Origin: Alistipes sp. UBA943
GTDB lineage: Bacteria; Bacteroidota; Bacteroidia; Bacteroidales; Rikenellaceae
Direction of reading: 5' to 3'
DNA length: 14,371 nucleotides
Assembly (NCBI GenBank): GCA_002293345.1
Contig: DBDB01000032.1
Location: forward strand, 1 to 14,371
Within the stretch, counting starts at the first letter, position 1. The number at the start of each line of letters is the position of its first letter. Shown piece by piece: positions 1 to 7,201 of this stretch. The notes under the pieces were generated by a model. It saw only the letters and a list, made by a program, of their open reading frames with translations, searched no databases and was not told the DNA's origin. Made by a program: the position numbers and the translations under genes.

Positions 1-81
1 GATTCAAAACTTGTTTTACGGGATAAGTGGAATTTTCTATTTTTGCGCGCTCCGCGCCGCGAAAATTGGGTGAAACAGAAG
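1..81. other. Left edge, no gene callable
   Basis: These bases precede the terminator hairpin at 82-113. Short open stretches exist on both strands, including plus-strand frames that end at 24-26 (TAA), 71-73 (TGA) and 97-99 (TGA), so the tail of a plus-strand gene from outside the window could lie here. None is long or recognisable enough to call. A GTG-initiated plus frame from position 27 runs antisense through the repeat protein gene and is treated as a shadow. Confidence 0.4.
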
Positions 82-113
82 AAGAGATCCCCGCCGTGAC
101 GCGGGGATCTCTT
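82..113 (-). terminator. Rho-independent terminator, probably bidirectional
   Basis: A perfect 13-bp stem (82-94 pairs with 101-113) surrounds a 6-base loop (CGTGAC). The arms contain GATCCCCGC / GCGGGGATC. On the minus strand the stem begins directly after the TAA stop of the surface repeat protein and is followed by a pyrimidine-rich tail (CTTCTGTTTC). On the plus strand it is followed by a short T run, so it could also end an unseen plus-strand gene to the left. Confidence 0.85.
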
Positions 114-1196
114 TTAGAACGTTGCCTGTATGCCGACTTGCCAACCGACATAAATCTGCTGTTTCTTCATGCCGTTCGTTCGCTCCCAAATCGGATTTTT
201 CCGGAAGATGGCGTACATACTCTCTTTACCTGTCTGCATGTAGTTGATGCTCGGTCCGCCGAAAATTTCCAGGTGACGGAAGAAACGGAATGTCGGCAGT
301 AACGAGTAACCGGTTTTGAAGGTGTTATTATTCTTTCCGATGGTGTCGATTTGCTGGATGGTCGCCTCGTTATTGATCCTTAACCAGGGAAGCACGTTGA
401 TATGCGCACCGTAACCGGCCAAGACCGCCACGGCATCCTCCGCACGACCGACCTTGTGGTTGTAACCCACACCGAGAATACCGTACGTCACCCGTCCACC
501 GGAACGAAAATTCAACGAGATGGTCCCCAATTCGTCATAACTTACGCCGACGGCCATATCGCCATCCTTGATGATGTTGATAAGACCGATCGGACAATCA
601 CTGTGTTCAGCCACGTTGACCAGACCCGCGAACTGCACGCCGCGCACCCGTTTCGCCACGTTCACCAGACCACCGAACTGCACGCCCTTGATGTCGCGTG
701 AAACGTTGAACAGGCCGCCGAACTGCAGACCGTGCACCTCTTTGGCCGCATTGAACAATCCACCGAACTGAATGCCTTTCGTATCACGTGCCACGTTGAA
801 CAGGCCGCCGAACTGCACACCCGTAAAGTCGCGACGGTTGATGTTCGCCAGGCCACCGAACTGCACACCCCGGCCCTCGTTACCGACATAGTTCACCAGT
901 CCGCCGATTTGGACTCCCCTTGCGTCGTTACCGATCGCGTTCACCAGGCCACCCAACGTAAAAGCCTTTTCATTCTTCGACACACCGGCCAACAAGTTCA
1001 ACGAAACGGTATTCGTGTAACGTCCCGAGCGGAGACCATTCGTGCTCAATGGCGGGAAAAACGATACTTGTACTGCCGATTTGTACTCCTTGTCCTCCCG
1101 ACTGTCTTGCGTTTCCTTTGCTGATAGCGACGATGCTGAAAATAGAAAAAAGAGCAATACCGCCACTACGGCCAATGTGGATCTAATCCTGTTCAT
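114..1196 (-). CDS. Surface repeat outer-membrane protein (LA_2272-like)
   Basis: A 360-residue exported protein, probably in the outer membrane; its exact function is unknown. Residues 1-26 form a classical signal peptide (basic MNRIR, hydrophobic core, SLSA then KE, which suits signal peptidase I). Residues about 80-212 contain eight to nine tandem units of 15-16 residues with the core GVQFGGLxNVA. The last units (CPIGLINIIKDGDMAVGVSYDE) pass into a glycine- and aromatic-rich C-terminal half (about 228-360) that ends in Phe, as expected for a beta-barrel recognised by the BAM machinery. The repeats resemble the family annotated as LA_2272 surface repeat proteins; this is from memory of the pattern, not a search. 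The gene has its own -7 element at 1246-1253 and its stop codon abuts the terminator at 82-113, so it is probably monocistronic. The start ATG at 1194-1196 is fixed by the signal peptide. Confidence 0.8.
   Translation of the reverse strand: MNRIRSTLAVVAVLLFFLFSASSLSAKETQDSREDKEYKSAVQVSFFPPLSTNGLRSGRYTNTVSLNLLAGVSKNEKAFTLGGLVNAIGNDARGVQIGGLVNYVGNEGRGVQFGGLANINRRDFTGVQFGGLFNVARDTKGIQFGGLFNAAKEVHGLQFGGLFNVSRDIKGVQFGGLVNVAKRVRGVQFAGLVNVAEHSDCPIGLINIIKDGDMAVGVSYDELGTISLNFRSGGRVTYGILGVGYNHKVGRAEDAVAVLAGYGAHINVLPWLRINNEATIQQIDTIGKNNNTFKTGYSLLPTFRFFRHLEIFGGPSINYMQTGKESMYAIFRKNPIWERTNGMKKQQIYVGWQVGIQATF
561..959 (-). repeat. Tandem 45-48-bp coding repeat (GVQFGGLxN units)
   Basis: The region encodes eight to nine consecutive 15-16-residue units inside the surface protein. 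The DNA is also repetitive: an identical 25-base string occurs at 703-727 and again at 793-817, exactly 90 bases (two 45-base units) apart, and shorter versions (ccaccgaactgca and similar) recur at the other units. Such near-identical units can gain or lose copies by slippage or recombination. Confidence 0.85.
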
Positions 1197-1245
1197 AAGC
1201 TAAAATCTTTAAGTTTGAATGCAACTATTATTAACCAACCGGTGG

Positions 1246-1253
1246 CAAATATA
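1246..1253 (-). promoter_or_regulatory. Candidate -7 promoter element, TATATTTG
   Basis: Read on the minus strand the bases are TATATTTG, a perfect match to the Bacteroidota TAnnTTTG -7 element. It lies 49 bases upstream of the surface repeat protein start codon. A TTTG at 1267-1270 is only 13 bases upstream of it, shorter than the usual spacing of about 19-21, so the -33 element is uncertain. Confidence 0.5.
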
Positions 1254-1329
1254 TGTTCTGCGGTGACAAAGTTAATCTCTTTTTTGACGGATGGCACCCT
1301 CGCGGTGACGAACGGCGACAGACGTCACA

Positions 1330-1357
1330 AAAGGAAGCCCCTCGCGGGGCTTCCTTT
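1330..1357 (-). terminator. Rho-independent terminator
   Basis: A perfect 12-bp stem (1330-1341 with 1346-1357; arms AAAGGAAGCCCC) closes a 4-base loop, TCGC. On the minus strand it is 13 bases past the stop codon of the fimbrillin-like lipoprotein and continues into TTTTGTG. It separates that gene from the surface repeat protein downstream. Confidence 0.85.
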
Positions 1358-1370
1358 GCATAGCGTTTAT

Positions 1371-3356
1371 TTACTCCCTCCTGATACAACGGATCGGAAG
1401 GGCCGTCGTACCGTTCTGACTGATCCCGTACGGCATGTCAGACAAGAAGTAACCGTTCGGGTAACCCGCGAATCCTGCCATCAGTTCAAAATGGAGGGCC
1501 GCCGCAGACCATGAACCCGGATATGACCAGTAAAATCCTCGCGCACCGGGTTCCGTGCCACCGCCATAGAGCTGTCCTGTAGACTCCTTATCCATCGTAT
1601 CGGCCATCATCCGATAACCCGCCATGGGGAGGAACATCGACCAATCGACATCGGGATGGAGTCCGGATACGAATCCGATCGCCTCCTCACCATTCGCGAG
1701 TGTGAATTTCGCCACATCGGTGTCGGCAAAATAACTCCCGTCGTACACCAACCTCTCGGGACGCCACTTCGACGTCGTTCCCTGCGGGATTCCCCAATCG
1801 CCCGTCGCGGTACCCTTATCGGCATACTCACACGGATCACCGAGCCCGTTTTCGGGGTCTTCCGTCCATGTCATCTGATCGTCACACGGGATCAACTTAT
1901 AGGCATCGTTCCGTGTCTCGGTCGCCATCGCGCGGCGCATCTCCGCCACGCTCGTGTATTCGAACGGACTCCACACCACATCCGACGGATCGAACCTGTC
2001 ACCCTGCTCGCCACCCAGGATAGCGATCAGCGAACTGTGCTTGAAGTAGACCATATAGACCGACTCACTCTCCAACGGACCGAACTCGCTGTGGGTCTCT
2101 ACAGGAGTCCCGGCATACTCCTTCGCACCGCGAAGCGTCAACTTACCGCCCTTCGTCACACCCAACACCCCCGGAGGCGCCAACATGGCACGCGTATCGA
2201 GAATAACGGGGGTCTGCGGTTCCGGAACTTCGGGCAGCTCGGGCCAAACGGTAATGCCATCCATATAACCATCATCTCCGTTCGCCCAATCGACCACATC
2301 GACCACGATACCGTTCATCACCAACGACGCGTACGCATCCTGCGGTGTGGCATGCCCATAGCGTGGTACATCGGTGATCGTGAAACGGTACACGTGGTTA
2401 CGCAACACGTCGCACAATTGCGAATCTTTCAGGAAGTCGAGACGGTAATAACTCACCTCGCCCCCCTCACTGGTGCGTCCGCCCACCACGACAGCCATGC
2501 GTTCCATGTGACCCGCGTCACCCGACGTACCATTCGAAAGGAGTGTTTCGGGAATATAGATACGTTTGCTTCCGTTCTCCACCTCGAATCGGAATCGTGC
2601 GCTCGACTCGTCGAGCGAGAAGGCGCTGGCCGATACCGGTACCGAGGGTCGTGTCACCCGATCTTCGTCGATACAGCCGTCATGGGGAATAAGGCGATAG
2701 CTGCTATTGGGACGCATCACATAGATTTCGGTCAGCTCGAACGGCACCCCGTCATCCACCCGCACATCGACACGTGCCACCGAGCGGAGCAACTTCACCT
2801 CCACCTCCTGCACCTCCTGCGTAATCTGTACCATGCCCGTACGGCCCCACATCGGGAGACCGCCGGCATTGTGATACATCTGTTCCGTCACTTCATCCTC
2901 GATCGCTTCGACGATCTGTGCGTAACTGCGCTGCAAGGGCGACATGGCACGCACATCCATCCCGATCGTTGCGTCGATCACACGTCCCGCATTGGCCAAC
3001 AGCATGAACTCGACACGGGCATTGTCGCGCGGTAAGGTGATGGCATCCGACTCCGTCTTTTTGAGGTCGATCAGTGTATTGCTTTCGTCGAAGATCAGCA
3101 CGTGAAGTTCCGATACGGCATCCTCATCAGCCACAGTCAAGGCACGCGTGGCATGTTCCGTGAAGGCGTGGGGCGTATCGAGACGGAAAATGATCCGTGC
3201 ATCCCCCGCTTCGACCGGCGTATCGTCACCACCGGGATTCTCCGGAGTTTGAGGCTCGTCAGGAATGACCGGTTCCGTGCGCAAACAACCTGCCGAACCG
3301 CCCACCAGAGCGATCATCACAAGCATCCACATCGAATATCCAATCAGTTTCTTCAT
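1371..3356 (-). CDS. Fimbrillin-like lipoprotein with C-terminal FISUMP-type domain
   Basis: A 661-residue predicted outer-membrane lipoprotein, most like Bacteroidales fimbrillin/Mfa-type accessory or tip pilins. A longer frame reaches 3458, but the ATG at 3354-3356 is preferred because it begins a lipoprotein signal (MKKLIGYSMW, hydrophobic core, then SAGC with Cys24) and lies downstream of the TAGTTTTG element. Residues about 27-50 are a Pro/Glu/Asp-rich linker. Residues about 51-390 contain sequence typical of Mfa-like N-terminal domains (ARIIFRLDTP, SELHVLIFDE). The C-terminal part shows FISUMP-like signatures: LGDPCEYADKG, DWGIP, FLPMAGYR (from residue 575), GFYWSYPGSW and the ending LPIRCIRRE. 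No FimA/Mfa1 shaft gene or Mfa2 anchor gene is adjacent, so the pilus it would serve is not visible, and a general surface adhesin is the alternative. It is probably monocistronic, with a terminator at 1330-1357. Confidence 0.72.
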   Translation of the reverse strand: MKKLIGYSMWMLVMIALVGGSAGCLRTEPVIPDEPQTPENPGGDDTPVEAGDARIIFRLDTPHAFTEHATRALTVADEDAVSELHVLIFDESNTLIDLKKTESDAITLPRDNARVEFMLLANAGRVIDATIGMDVRAMSPLQRSYAQIVEAIEDEVTEQMYHNAGGLPMWGRTGMVQITQEVQEVEVKLLRSVARVDVRVDDGVPFELTEIYVMRPNSSYRLIPHDGCIDEDRVTRPSVPVSASAFSLDESSARFRFEVENGSKRIYIPETLLSNGTSGDAGHMERMAVVVGGRTSEGGEVSYYRLDFLKDSQLCDVLRNHVYRFTITDVPRYGHATPQDAYASLVMNGIVVDVVDWANGDDGYMDGITVWPELPEVPEPQTPVILDTRAMLAPPGVLGVTKGGKLTLRGAKEYAGTPVETHSEFGPLESESVYMVYFKHSSLIAILGGEQGDRFDPSDVVWSPFEYTSVAEMRRAMATETRNDAYKLIPCDDQMTWTEDPENGLGDPCEYADKGTATGDWGIPQGTTSKWRPERLVYDGSYFADTDVAKFTLANGEEAIGFVSGLHPDVDWSMFLPMAGYRMMADTMDKESTGQLYGGGTEPGARGFYWSYPGSWSAAALHFELMAGFAGYPNGYFLSDMPYGISQNGTTALPIRCIRRE

Positions 3357-3385
3357 AGCGAAATAAGTTTGGGATAATTTTTTCG

Positions 3386-3393
3386 CAAAACTA
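3386..3393 (-). promoter_or_regulatory. Candidate -7 promoter element, TAGTTTTG
   Basis: On the minus strand the bases read TAGTTTTG, matching TAnnTTTG exactly, 29 bases upstream of the preferred ATG of the fimbrillin-like lipoprotein. The surrounding DNA is very AT-rich. No clear -33 TTTG was found at the expected distance. The element supports the internal start at 3356, because the longer frame would begin upstream of the transcript. Confidence 0.55.
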
Positions 3394-3418
3394 TATTTTA
3401 TATAGATAAAACGTAATT

Positions 3419-3451
3419 TTTGGTCGAAAAAGTATAAAAATTCGTACCTTG
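3419..3451 (+). promoter_or_regulatory. Candidate sodB promoter
   Basis: A -33 TTTG at 3419-3422 is followed after 22 bases by TACCTTG at 3445-3451, a -7 element one T short of the TAnnTTTG consensus. The predicted transcript would carry a leader of roughly 30 bases before sodB. No OxyR-like operator could be identified by eye. Confidence 0.4.
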
Positions 3452-3489
3452 ACGACAAATTATTTACGAATTATTGTAAAACGAAAGCT

Positions 3490-4056
3490 ATGACACACTT
3501 ATTGCCCACCCTGCCCTATGCGCCCGACGCGCTGGCGCCGAAGATGAGTCGCGAAACGATCGAGTATCACTACGGCAAGCACCTCCAAACCTACATCGAC
3601 AACGTCAACAAGTTGGTCGCCGGCTCTCCTTTCGAGTCGATGACGCTCGACGAACTGGTCGTCAAGTCGGACGGTACGCTGTTCAACAACGCCGCCCAGG
3701 CATGGAACCACACCCTCTTTTTCGAGATGCTTACTCCCACCCCCAAACCGATACCCGATGCATTGCAGAGTGCCTTGACACGCGATTTCGGTTCCGTAGA
3801 GGCATTCAAAGAGGCATTCGCGAAGGCTGCCGTGGGACTCTTCGGATCGGGATGGGTATGGCTCGTATCGAATGGCGGGGAGCTGGAGATCGTCGCCAAA
3901 CCGAATGCCGGCAATCCTCTTACGGATGGCCTCAAACCCCTGATGGTACTCGACGTGTGGGAGCACGCCTACTACATCGACTATCGGAACCGCCGTGCGG
4001 ATTTCGTCACCGCATACTGGGATTTGGTCGACTGGGAGAAGGTGAAGTTAGGCTAA
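3490..4056 (+). CDS. sodB: Superoxide dismutase, Fe/Mn family
   Basis: A 188-residue cytoplasmic enzyme that converts superoxide to hydrogen peroxide and oxygen, protecting anaerobes during air exposure. It aligns along its whole length with E. coli SodB (193 residues), sharing ETIEYHYGKH, FNNAAQ.WNHT, FGSGW.WLV and DVWEHAYYIDYRN. The four metal ligands are present at His27, His74, Asp155 and His159, and Gln70 occupies the outer-sphere position characteristic of Fe-type enzymes. Related Bacteroides and Porphyromonas enzymes are cambialistic and work with Fe or Mn; whether this one does cannot be seen. The gene is divergent from the fimbrillin-like lipoprotein with its own candidate promoter. 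Its last 9 bases overlap the end of the convergent GT117 gene, and no terminator hairpin lies between them. Confidence 0.96.
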   Translation: MTHLLPTLPYAPDALAPKMSRETIEYHYGKHLQTYIDNVNKLVAGSPFESMTLDELVVKSDGTLFNNAAQAWNHTLFFEMLTPTPKPIPDALQSALTRDFGSVEAFKEAFAKAAVGLFGSGWVWLVSNGGELEIVAKPNAGNPLTDGLKPLMVLDVWEHAYYIDYRNRRADFVTAYWDLVDWEKVKLG

Positions 4057-7000
4057 ATCTTCTTCACTCAATCCGAGTGATCGGTAGTAGGTATTCAGGT
4101 GGTTCAGGATACCGCTCCGTTTGAAGTACGTGGCGAGGATGTAGAGACTATCCAGTTCATCCATCTTGCCGAAGATCGTGGTCGTGATCATATCACCCTG
4201 AATGCCATCGAACTGCAAATAGTAGTCGATATACTGCATCAGGTTATCCGCATACGAGGTCAGCAACGCGTCACCTTTCTCCCACTCGCCCGCCTCGTAA
4301 TAGGTCTCGATATAGGGGGTAGTATTGGTATGCGTGTAGCGGATCTTTGACACGGGAAGTCGTTCGAGACCTGTATCGAGCAACCGCACCGCACGCACGG
4401 TATCGCCTTCGACGAGACACTGACGTGCCACGCGCGCGAACGCCTCACGGACTTTCGTCGCACGGAGGTTGTAGGCCGTGAAGTAGTCGATATGCACACG
4501 TGGATCGTTCAGATTGCCGTAACGGAACGTCTCCAGCAGCAACGGAGCCACATAATCGGTGTCGATACGTCCGATCTCGCGTGACGAGCGGTAAGGCGTA
4601 TGAATAGGCACCAGACGATAGGCATAGCCATCGAATTGGAGGTAGTCCATCAGCCCGAGGGGTTGCAGGATGGCGGGTTGTGTGAATTGCAACGGGCGTT
4701 TCCAATCGAAATGGGCGAGCAGGTCGAGCATCATCAGTTCACTTTTGTCGATGGACCGTTCCGGGAGCTCGATGTGAATCGTGTCGACCATCAGGTCACG
4801 ATCCTTCTCACGCACGATACCGGAAGCGATGGCGTTATCCTTATCGACAGGCAGGCTGAATCGGTTCGTCGGCAGGTAGTCTACCATGCGACCATCGCCA
4901 CGGTCGATTTGGGTACGCGGATCGTTGCTGCGAATGAATTCGATCGCCTCTCGAAGATCCACCGTGCGGTCGACACGCTTGATAATGGGGATAACGTCGT
5001 TCGTGAAGGTATATTTGTCGCGCGGCAGGGAGAACGGCACGCCCGGCGCCTCGTTGGCACGGGTTTTCATCTCGTCGATATACCATTCGCCGCCGAGATA
5101 GCTCGAGTTCATGATCCGTATGTCGGTACGCACACCGTCCACCTCCTGGTTGAACCAGAGCGGGAATGTATCGTTATCGCCATAGTTGATGATGATGGCG
5201 TTGGGGAGGCACGATTGGAGGTAGTTGTACCCCACGTCCCGCGACATGGTACGTCCCGAACGGTCGTGCGACTCCCAGTTCTGCACGGCGAGCAGCACAG
5301 GCACGCACAGACACACGGGCCACCACTTTCGGAATGCCATCACGCCGAGTCCCATCCAGATACTGAACGCGTAGAACGCACCTGCATAGATATAGTCGCG
5401 TTCACGGGGTTCGTTCGGAGGTGTGTTGTTGTAGATCATCAGGATGAGGCCCATCATCAGAAAGAGCCACATGACGACGGTGAAGTTACGCGGATCGCGA
5501 TTCAGTTGGTAGATCAACCCGACGAGTCCCAACAGGAAGGGCAAGAAGAAGTAGACGGCACGTGTGGGGTCATCACGCATGTCGTCCGGCATGTTATCCT
5601 GCGGCCCGAGGTACTTGCCGTCTAACCACTTGACACCCGACATCCAGTTACCTTCGGTGAGCATCGACTCCGAGGGTTGCGAGTCGTTCTGTCGTCCCAC
5701 GAAGTTCCACAGGAAGTAGCGCCAGAACATGTGGTTCAACTGGTACGTGAAGAAGAAGTTGAGGTTTTCCAACCCCGTGGGTTCGGTGATGACGAGGGGC
5801 TCATAGCCGGAGTGGTCGTCATAGACCACCCGGCGGCCGAAGTCCAAAACTTCGGCCCGTTCGGGACGTCCGTTGGCGTCGCGAACGATGCGCCCCTCGT
5901 CGTCACGCACGTAGTCGAGTTTCGTCCGGTAGGCACTCCACGACTTGTACGCCTCCTCACCCGCACCGTAGTATCCCATGCGGGGGAACAGATGCATGAA
6001 CCGGGACGGATATTTATACCCGTCGATCATCTTCACCTTCTTGTACTTCCCATCATCGACATAGCGCACCGTCTTATAGGTATATTCGAGAGCCGGGGCC
6101 GAATACTGAGGACCGTACAACAGCGGACGGTCGCCATACTGCTCACGGTTCAGAAACGACACCAGGGCGAACGGATTGTCGGGGTTGTTGCTGTTCATGG
6201 GCGGGTTGGCCGCGGCACGTATCGTCACCGACGCGTAGGACGAGTATCCTACCAGAATCATCGTCACGCACAGCAGGATCGTGTTCCACACCTTTTTCCC
6301 GGCCTTGTGTGTCCACCAGACACCGCATCCCAATGCGGCGAACAACAATATCGCGAAGACCACCATTCCCGTATTGACGGGCAGTCCCAACACATTCACA
6401 AAGAACAGGTCGAACCACGCCCCCACCGCCACCGTGTAGGGAATAATGATATTGTTGACAAAGATCAGGATACCTCCTGCGGCGAGCGCACTCAGCGCAA
6501 TCCCTTTGAACGTGATCTCCTTCGTCTTACGGAAATACCATATGAATACGAGCGCCGGAATGGCCAACAGGCTCAACAGGTGCACGCCGATCGACAACCC
6601 CATCAGGTAGGCAATCAAAATAATCCACCGCACGGAACGGGGCTCATCGGCCTGCTCCTCCCACTTCATCATCAGCCACACGACCAGTGCCGTGAACATC
6701 GACGAGAGTGCATACACCTCTCCCTCGACGGCCGTGAACCAGAACGTATCCGTAAACGCGTATCCGAGAGCCCCCACAACGCCGGCACCAAGGATCGTGA
6801 ATATATTTTGTTTGGTGAGACTCTCTCCCTTCGACGTAGCGATGCGTCTTGCGAGGTGCGTGACCGTCCAAAAGAGAAACAACACGCAGAACGCACTGAT
6901 AATGCAGTTCATCGCGTTGACCATCATCGGCACGTAGTATGCCGACGGAGCGAACAGCGTGGCGATACGTGCCAACATCATGAACAGCGGTGCCCCGGGC

Positions 7001-7155
7001 GGGTGTCCCACTTCGAGTTTGTAGGACGTGGCGATAAACTCCGGACAATCCCACATACCGCACGACGGTTCCATCGTCAACAGATACACCACCGCCGCCA
7101 CGGCAAACACACACCATCCCGTGATGTTATTCCAACGTTTGAAGTTACTTTTCAT
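4048..7155 (-). CDS. DUF2723 / GT117-family membrane glycosyltransferase-like protein
   Basis: A 1035-residue integral membrane protein of the DUF2723 family, related to eukaryotic TMEM260 and classed as glycosyltransferase family 117. Members are multi-pass GT-C-like enzymes thought to use lipid-linked sugars at the periplasmic face; the bacterial substrate is unknown here. Family signatures are MEPSCGMWDCPEF (Asp36 and Glu39 are likely active-site acids), LEVGHPPGAP (about 48-57), FWFTAVEGEVYALS (138-151), PPNEPRERDYIYAGAFYAFS and NYGDNDTFPLW. About 11-12 hydrophobic segments lie in the first 620 residues, followed by a roughly 400-residue soluble C-terminal region. The ATG at 7153-7155 is preferred over an in-frame TTG at 7162-7164, because the TTG lies inside the TATCTTTG promoter element and transcription would start downstream of it. 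It is divergent from cysS through a perfect palindrome and convergent with sodB. Confidence 0.88.
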   Translation of the reverse strand: MKSNFKRWNNITGWCVFAVAAVVYLLTMEPSCGMWDCPEFIATSYKLEVGHPPGAPLFMMLARIATLFAPSAYYVPMMVNAMNCIISAFCVLFLFWTVTHLARRIATSKGESLTKQNIFTILGAGVVGALGYAFTDTFWFTAVEGEVYALSSMFTALVVWLMMKWEEQADEPRSVRWIILIAYLMGLSIGVHLLSLLAIPALVFIWYFRKTKEITFKGIALSALAAGGILIFVNNIIIPYTVAVGAWFDLFFVNVLGLPVNTGMVVFAILLFAALGCGVWWTHKAGKKVWNTILLCVTMILVGYSSYASVTIRAAANPPMNSNNPDNPFALVSFLNREQYGDRPLLYGPQYSAPALEYTYKTVRYVDDGKYKKVKMIDGYKYPSRFMHLFPRMGYYGAGEEAYKSWSAYRTKLDYVRDDEGRIVRDANGRPERAEVLDFGRRVVYDDHSGYEPLVITEPTGLENLNFFFTYQLNHMFWRYFLWNFVGRQNDSQPSESMLTEGNWMSGVKWLDGKYLGPQDNMPDDMRDDPTRAVYFFLPFLLGLVGLIYQLNRDPRNFTVVMWLFLMMGLILMIYNNTPPNEPRERDYIYAGAFYAFSIWMGLGVMAFRKWWPVCLCVPVLLAVQNWESHDRSGRTMSRDVGYNYLQSCLPNAIIINYGDNDTFPLWFNQEVDGVRTDIRIMNSSYLGGEWYIDEMKTRANEAPGVPFSLPRDKYTFTNDVIPIIKRVDRTVDLREAIEFIRSNDPRTQIDRGDGRMVDYLPTNRFSLPVDKDNAIASGIVREKDRDLMVDTIHIELPERSIDKSELMMLDLLAHFDWKRPLQFTQPAILQPLGLMDYLQFDGYAYRLVPIHTPYRSSREIGRIDTDYVAPLLLETFRYGNLNDPRVHIDYFTAYNLRATKVREAFARVARQCLVEGDTVRAVRLLDTGLERLPVSKIRYTHTNTTPYIETYYEAGEWEKGDALLTSYADNLMQYIDYYLQFDGIQGDMITTTIFGKMDELDSLYILATYFKRSGILNHLNTYYRSLGLSEEDLA

Positions 7156-7161
7156 AAGTTG

Positions 7162-7169
7162 CAAAGATA
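7162..7169 (-). promoter_or_regulatory. Promoter -7 element of the GT117 gene, TATCTTTG
   Basis: On the minus strand these bases read TATCTTTG, the preferred form of the Bacteroidota -7 element. Only 6 bases separate it from the ATG at 7155, so the transcript should be leaderless or nearly so. No good -33 TTTG is present at the usual distance, where the opposite arm of the palindrome lies. Confidence 0.7.
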
Positions 7170-7188
7170 TAATTTCAATTTGAAATTA

Positions 7189-7196
7189 TATCTTTG
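7189..7196 (+). promoter_or_regulatory. Promoter -7 element of cysS, TATCTTTG
   Basis: TATCTTTG is the mirror copy of the element on the other arm of the palindrome. It ends 5 bases before the cysS ATG, predicting a leaderless or near-leaderless cysS-prfB message. Its -33 region overlaps the -7 region of the divergent GT117 promoter, so the two promoters probably cannot be occupied by RNA polymerase at the same time. Confidence 0.7.
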
Positions 7197-7201
7197 CAAC
7201 C

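Larger units (their letters stand above)
7158..7200. repeat. Perfect 43-bp palindrome between GT117 gene and cysS
   Basis: Bases 7158-7178 are the exact reverse complement of 7180-7200 (21 bp per arm), with a single unpaired T at 7179. The arm starts GTTGCAAAGATATAATTTC. The palindrome fills almost the whole 46-base gap between the two start codons. Each arm holds a full TATCTTTG -7 element pointing outward. It could act as a symmetric divergent promoter, as a dyad operator, or extrude as a cruciform. Confidence 0.97.

Noticed and set aside
27..302. GTG-initiated plus-strand frame sharing tggaattttctattt with the start of cysS (7203-7217)
   Set aside because: The 15-base match is AT-rich, ends abruptly and could arise by chance. 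The frame runs through the terminator and antisense to the surface repeat protein, so a duplicated cysS start is not supported.
620..960. Regular repeats as a possible CRISPR array
   Set aside because: The repeats are contiguous coding units without unique spacers, remain in frame, and encode the GVQFGGL surface repeat.
1656..3035. Plus-strand open frame of 459 codons antisense to the fimbrillin-like lipoprotein
   Set aside because: It shadows the codon bias of the real minus-strand gene; the His/Arg-rich translation has no signal peptide or family signature.
7158..7200. The palindrome as a transcription terminator or an invertible-promoter recombination site
   Set aside because: It lies between two divergent start codons, so no upstream gene ends there. 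Inversion of a perfect palindrome would leave the sequence unchanged.
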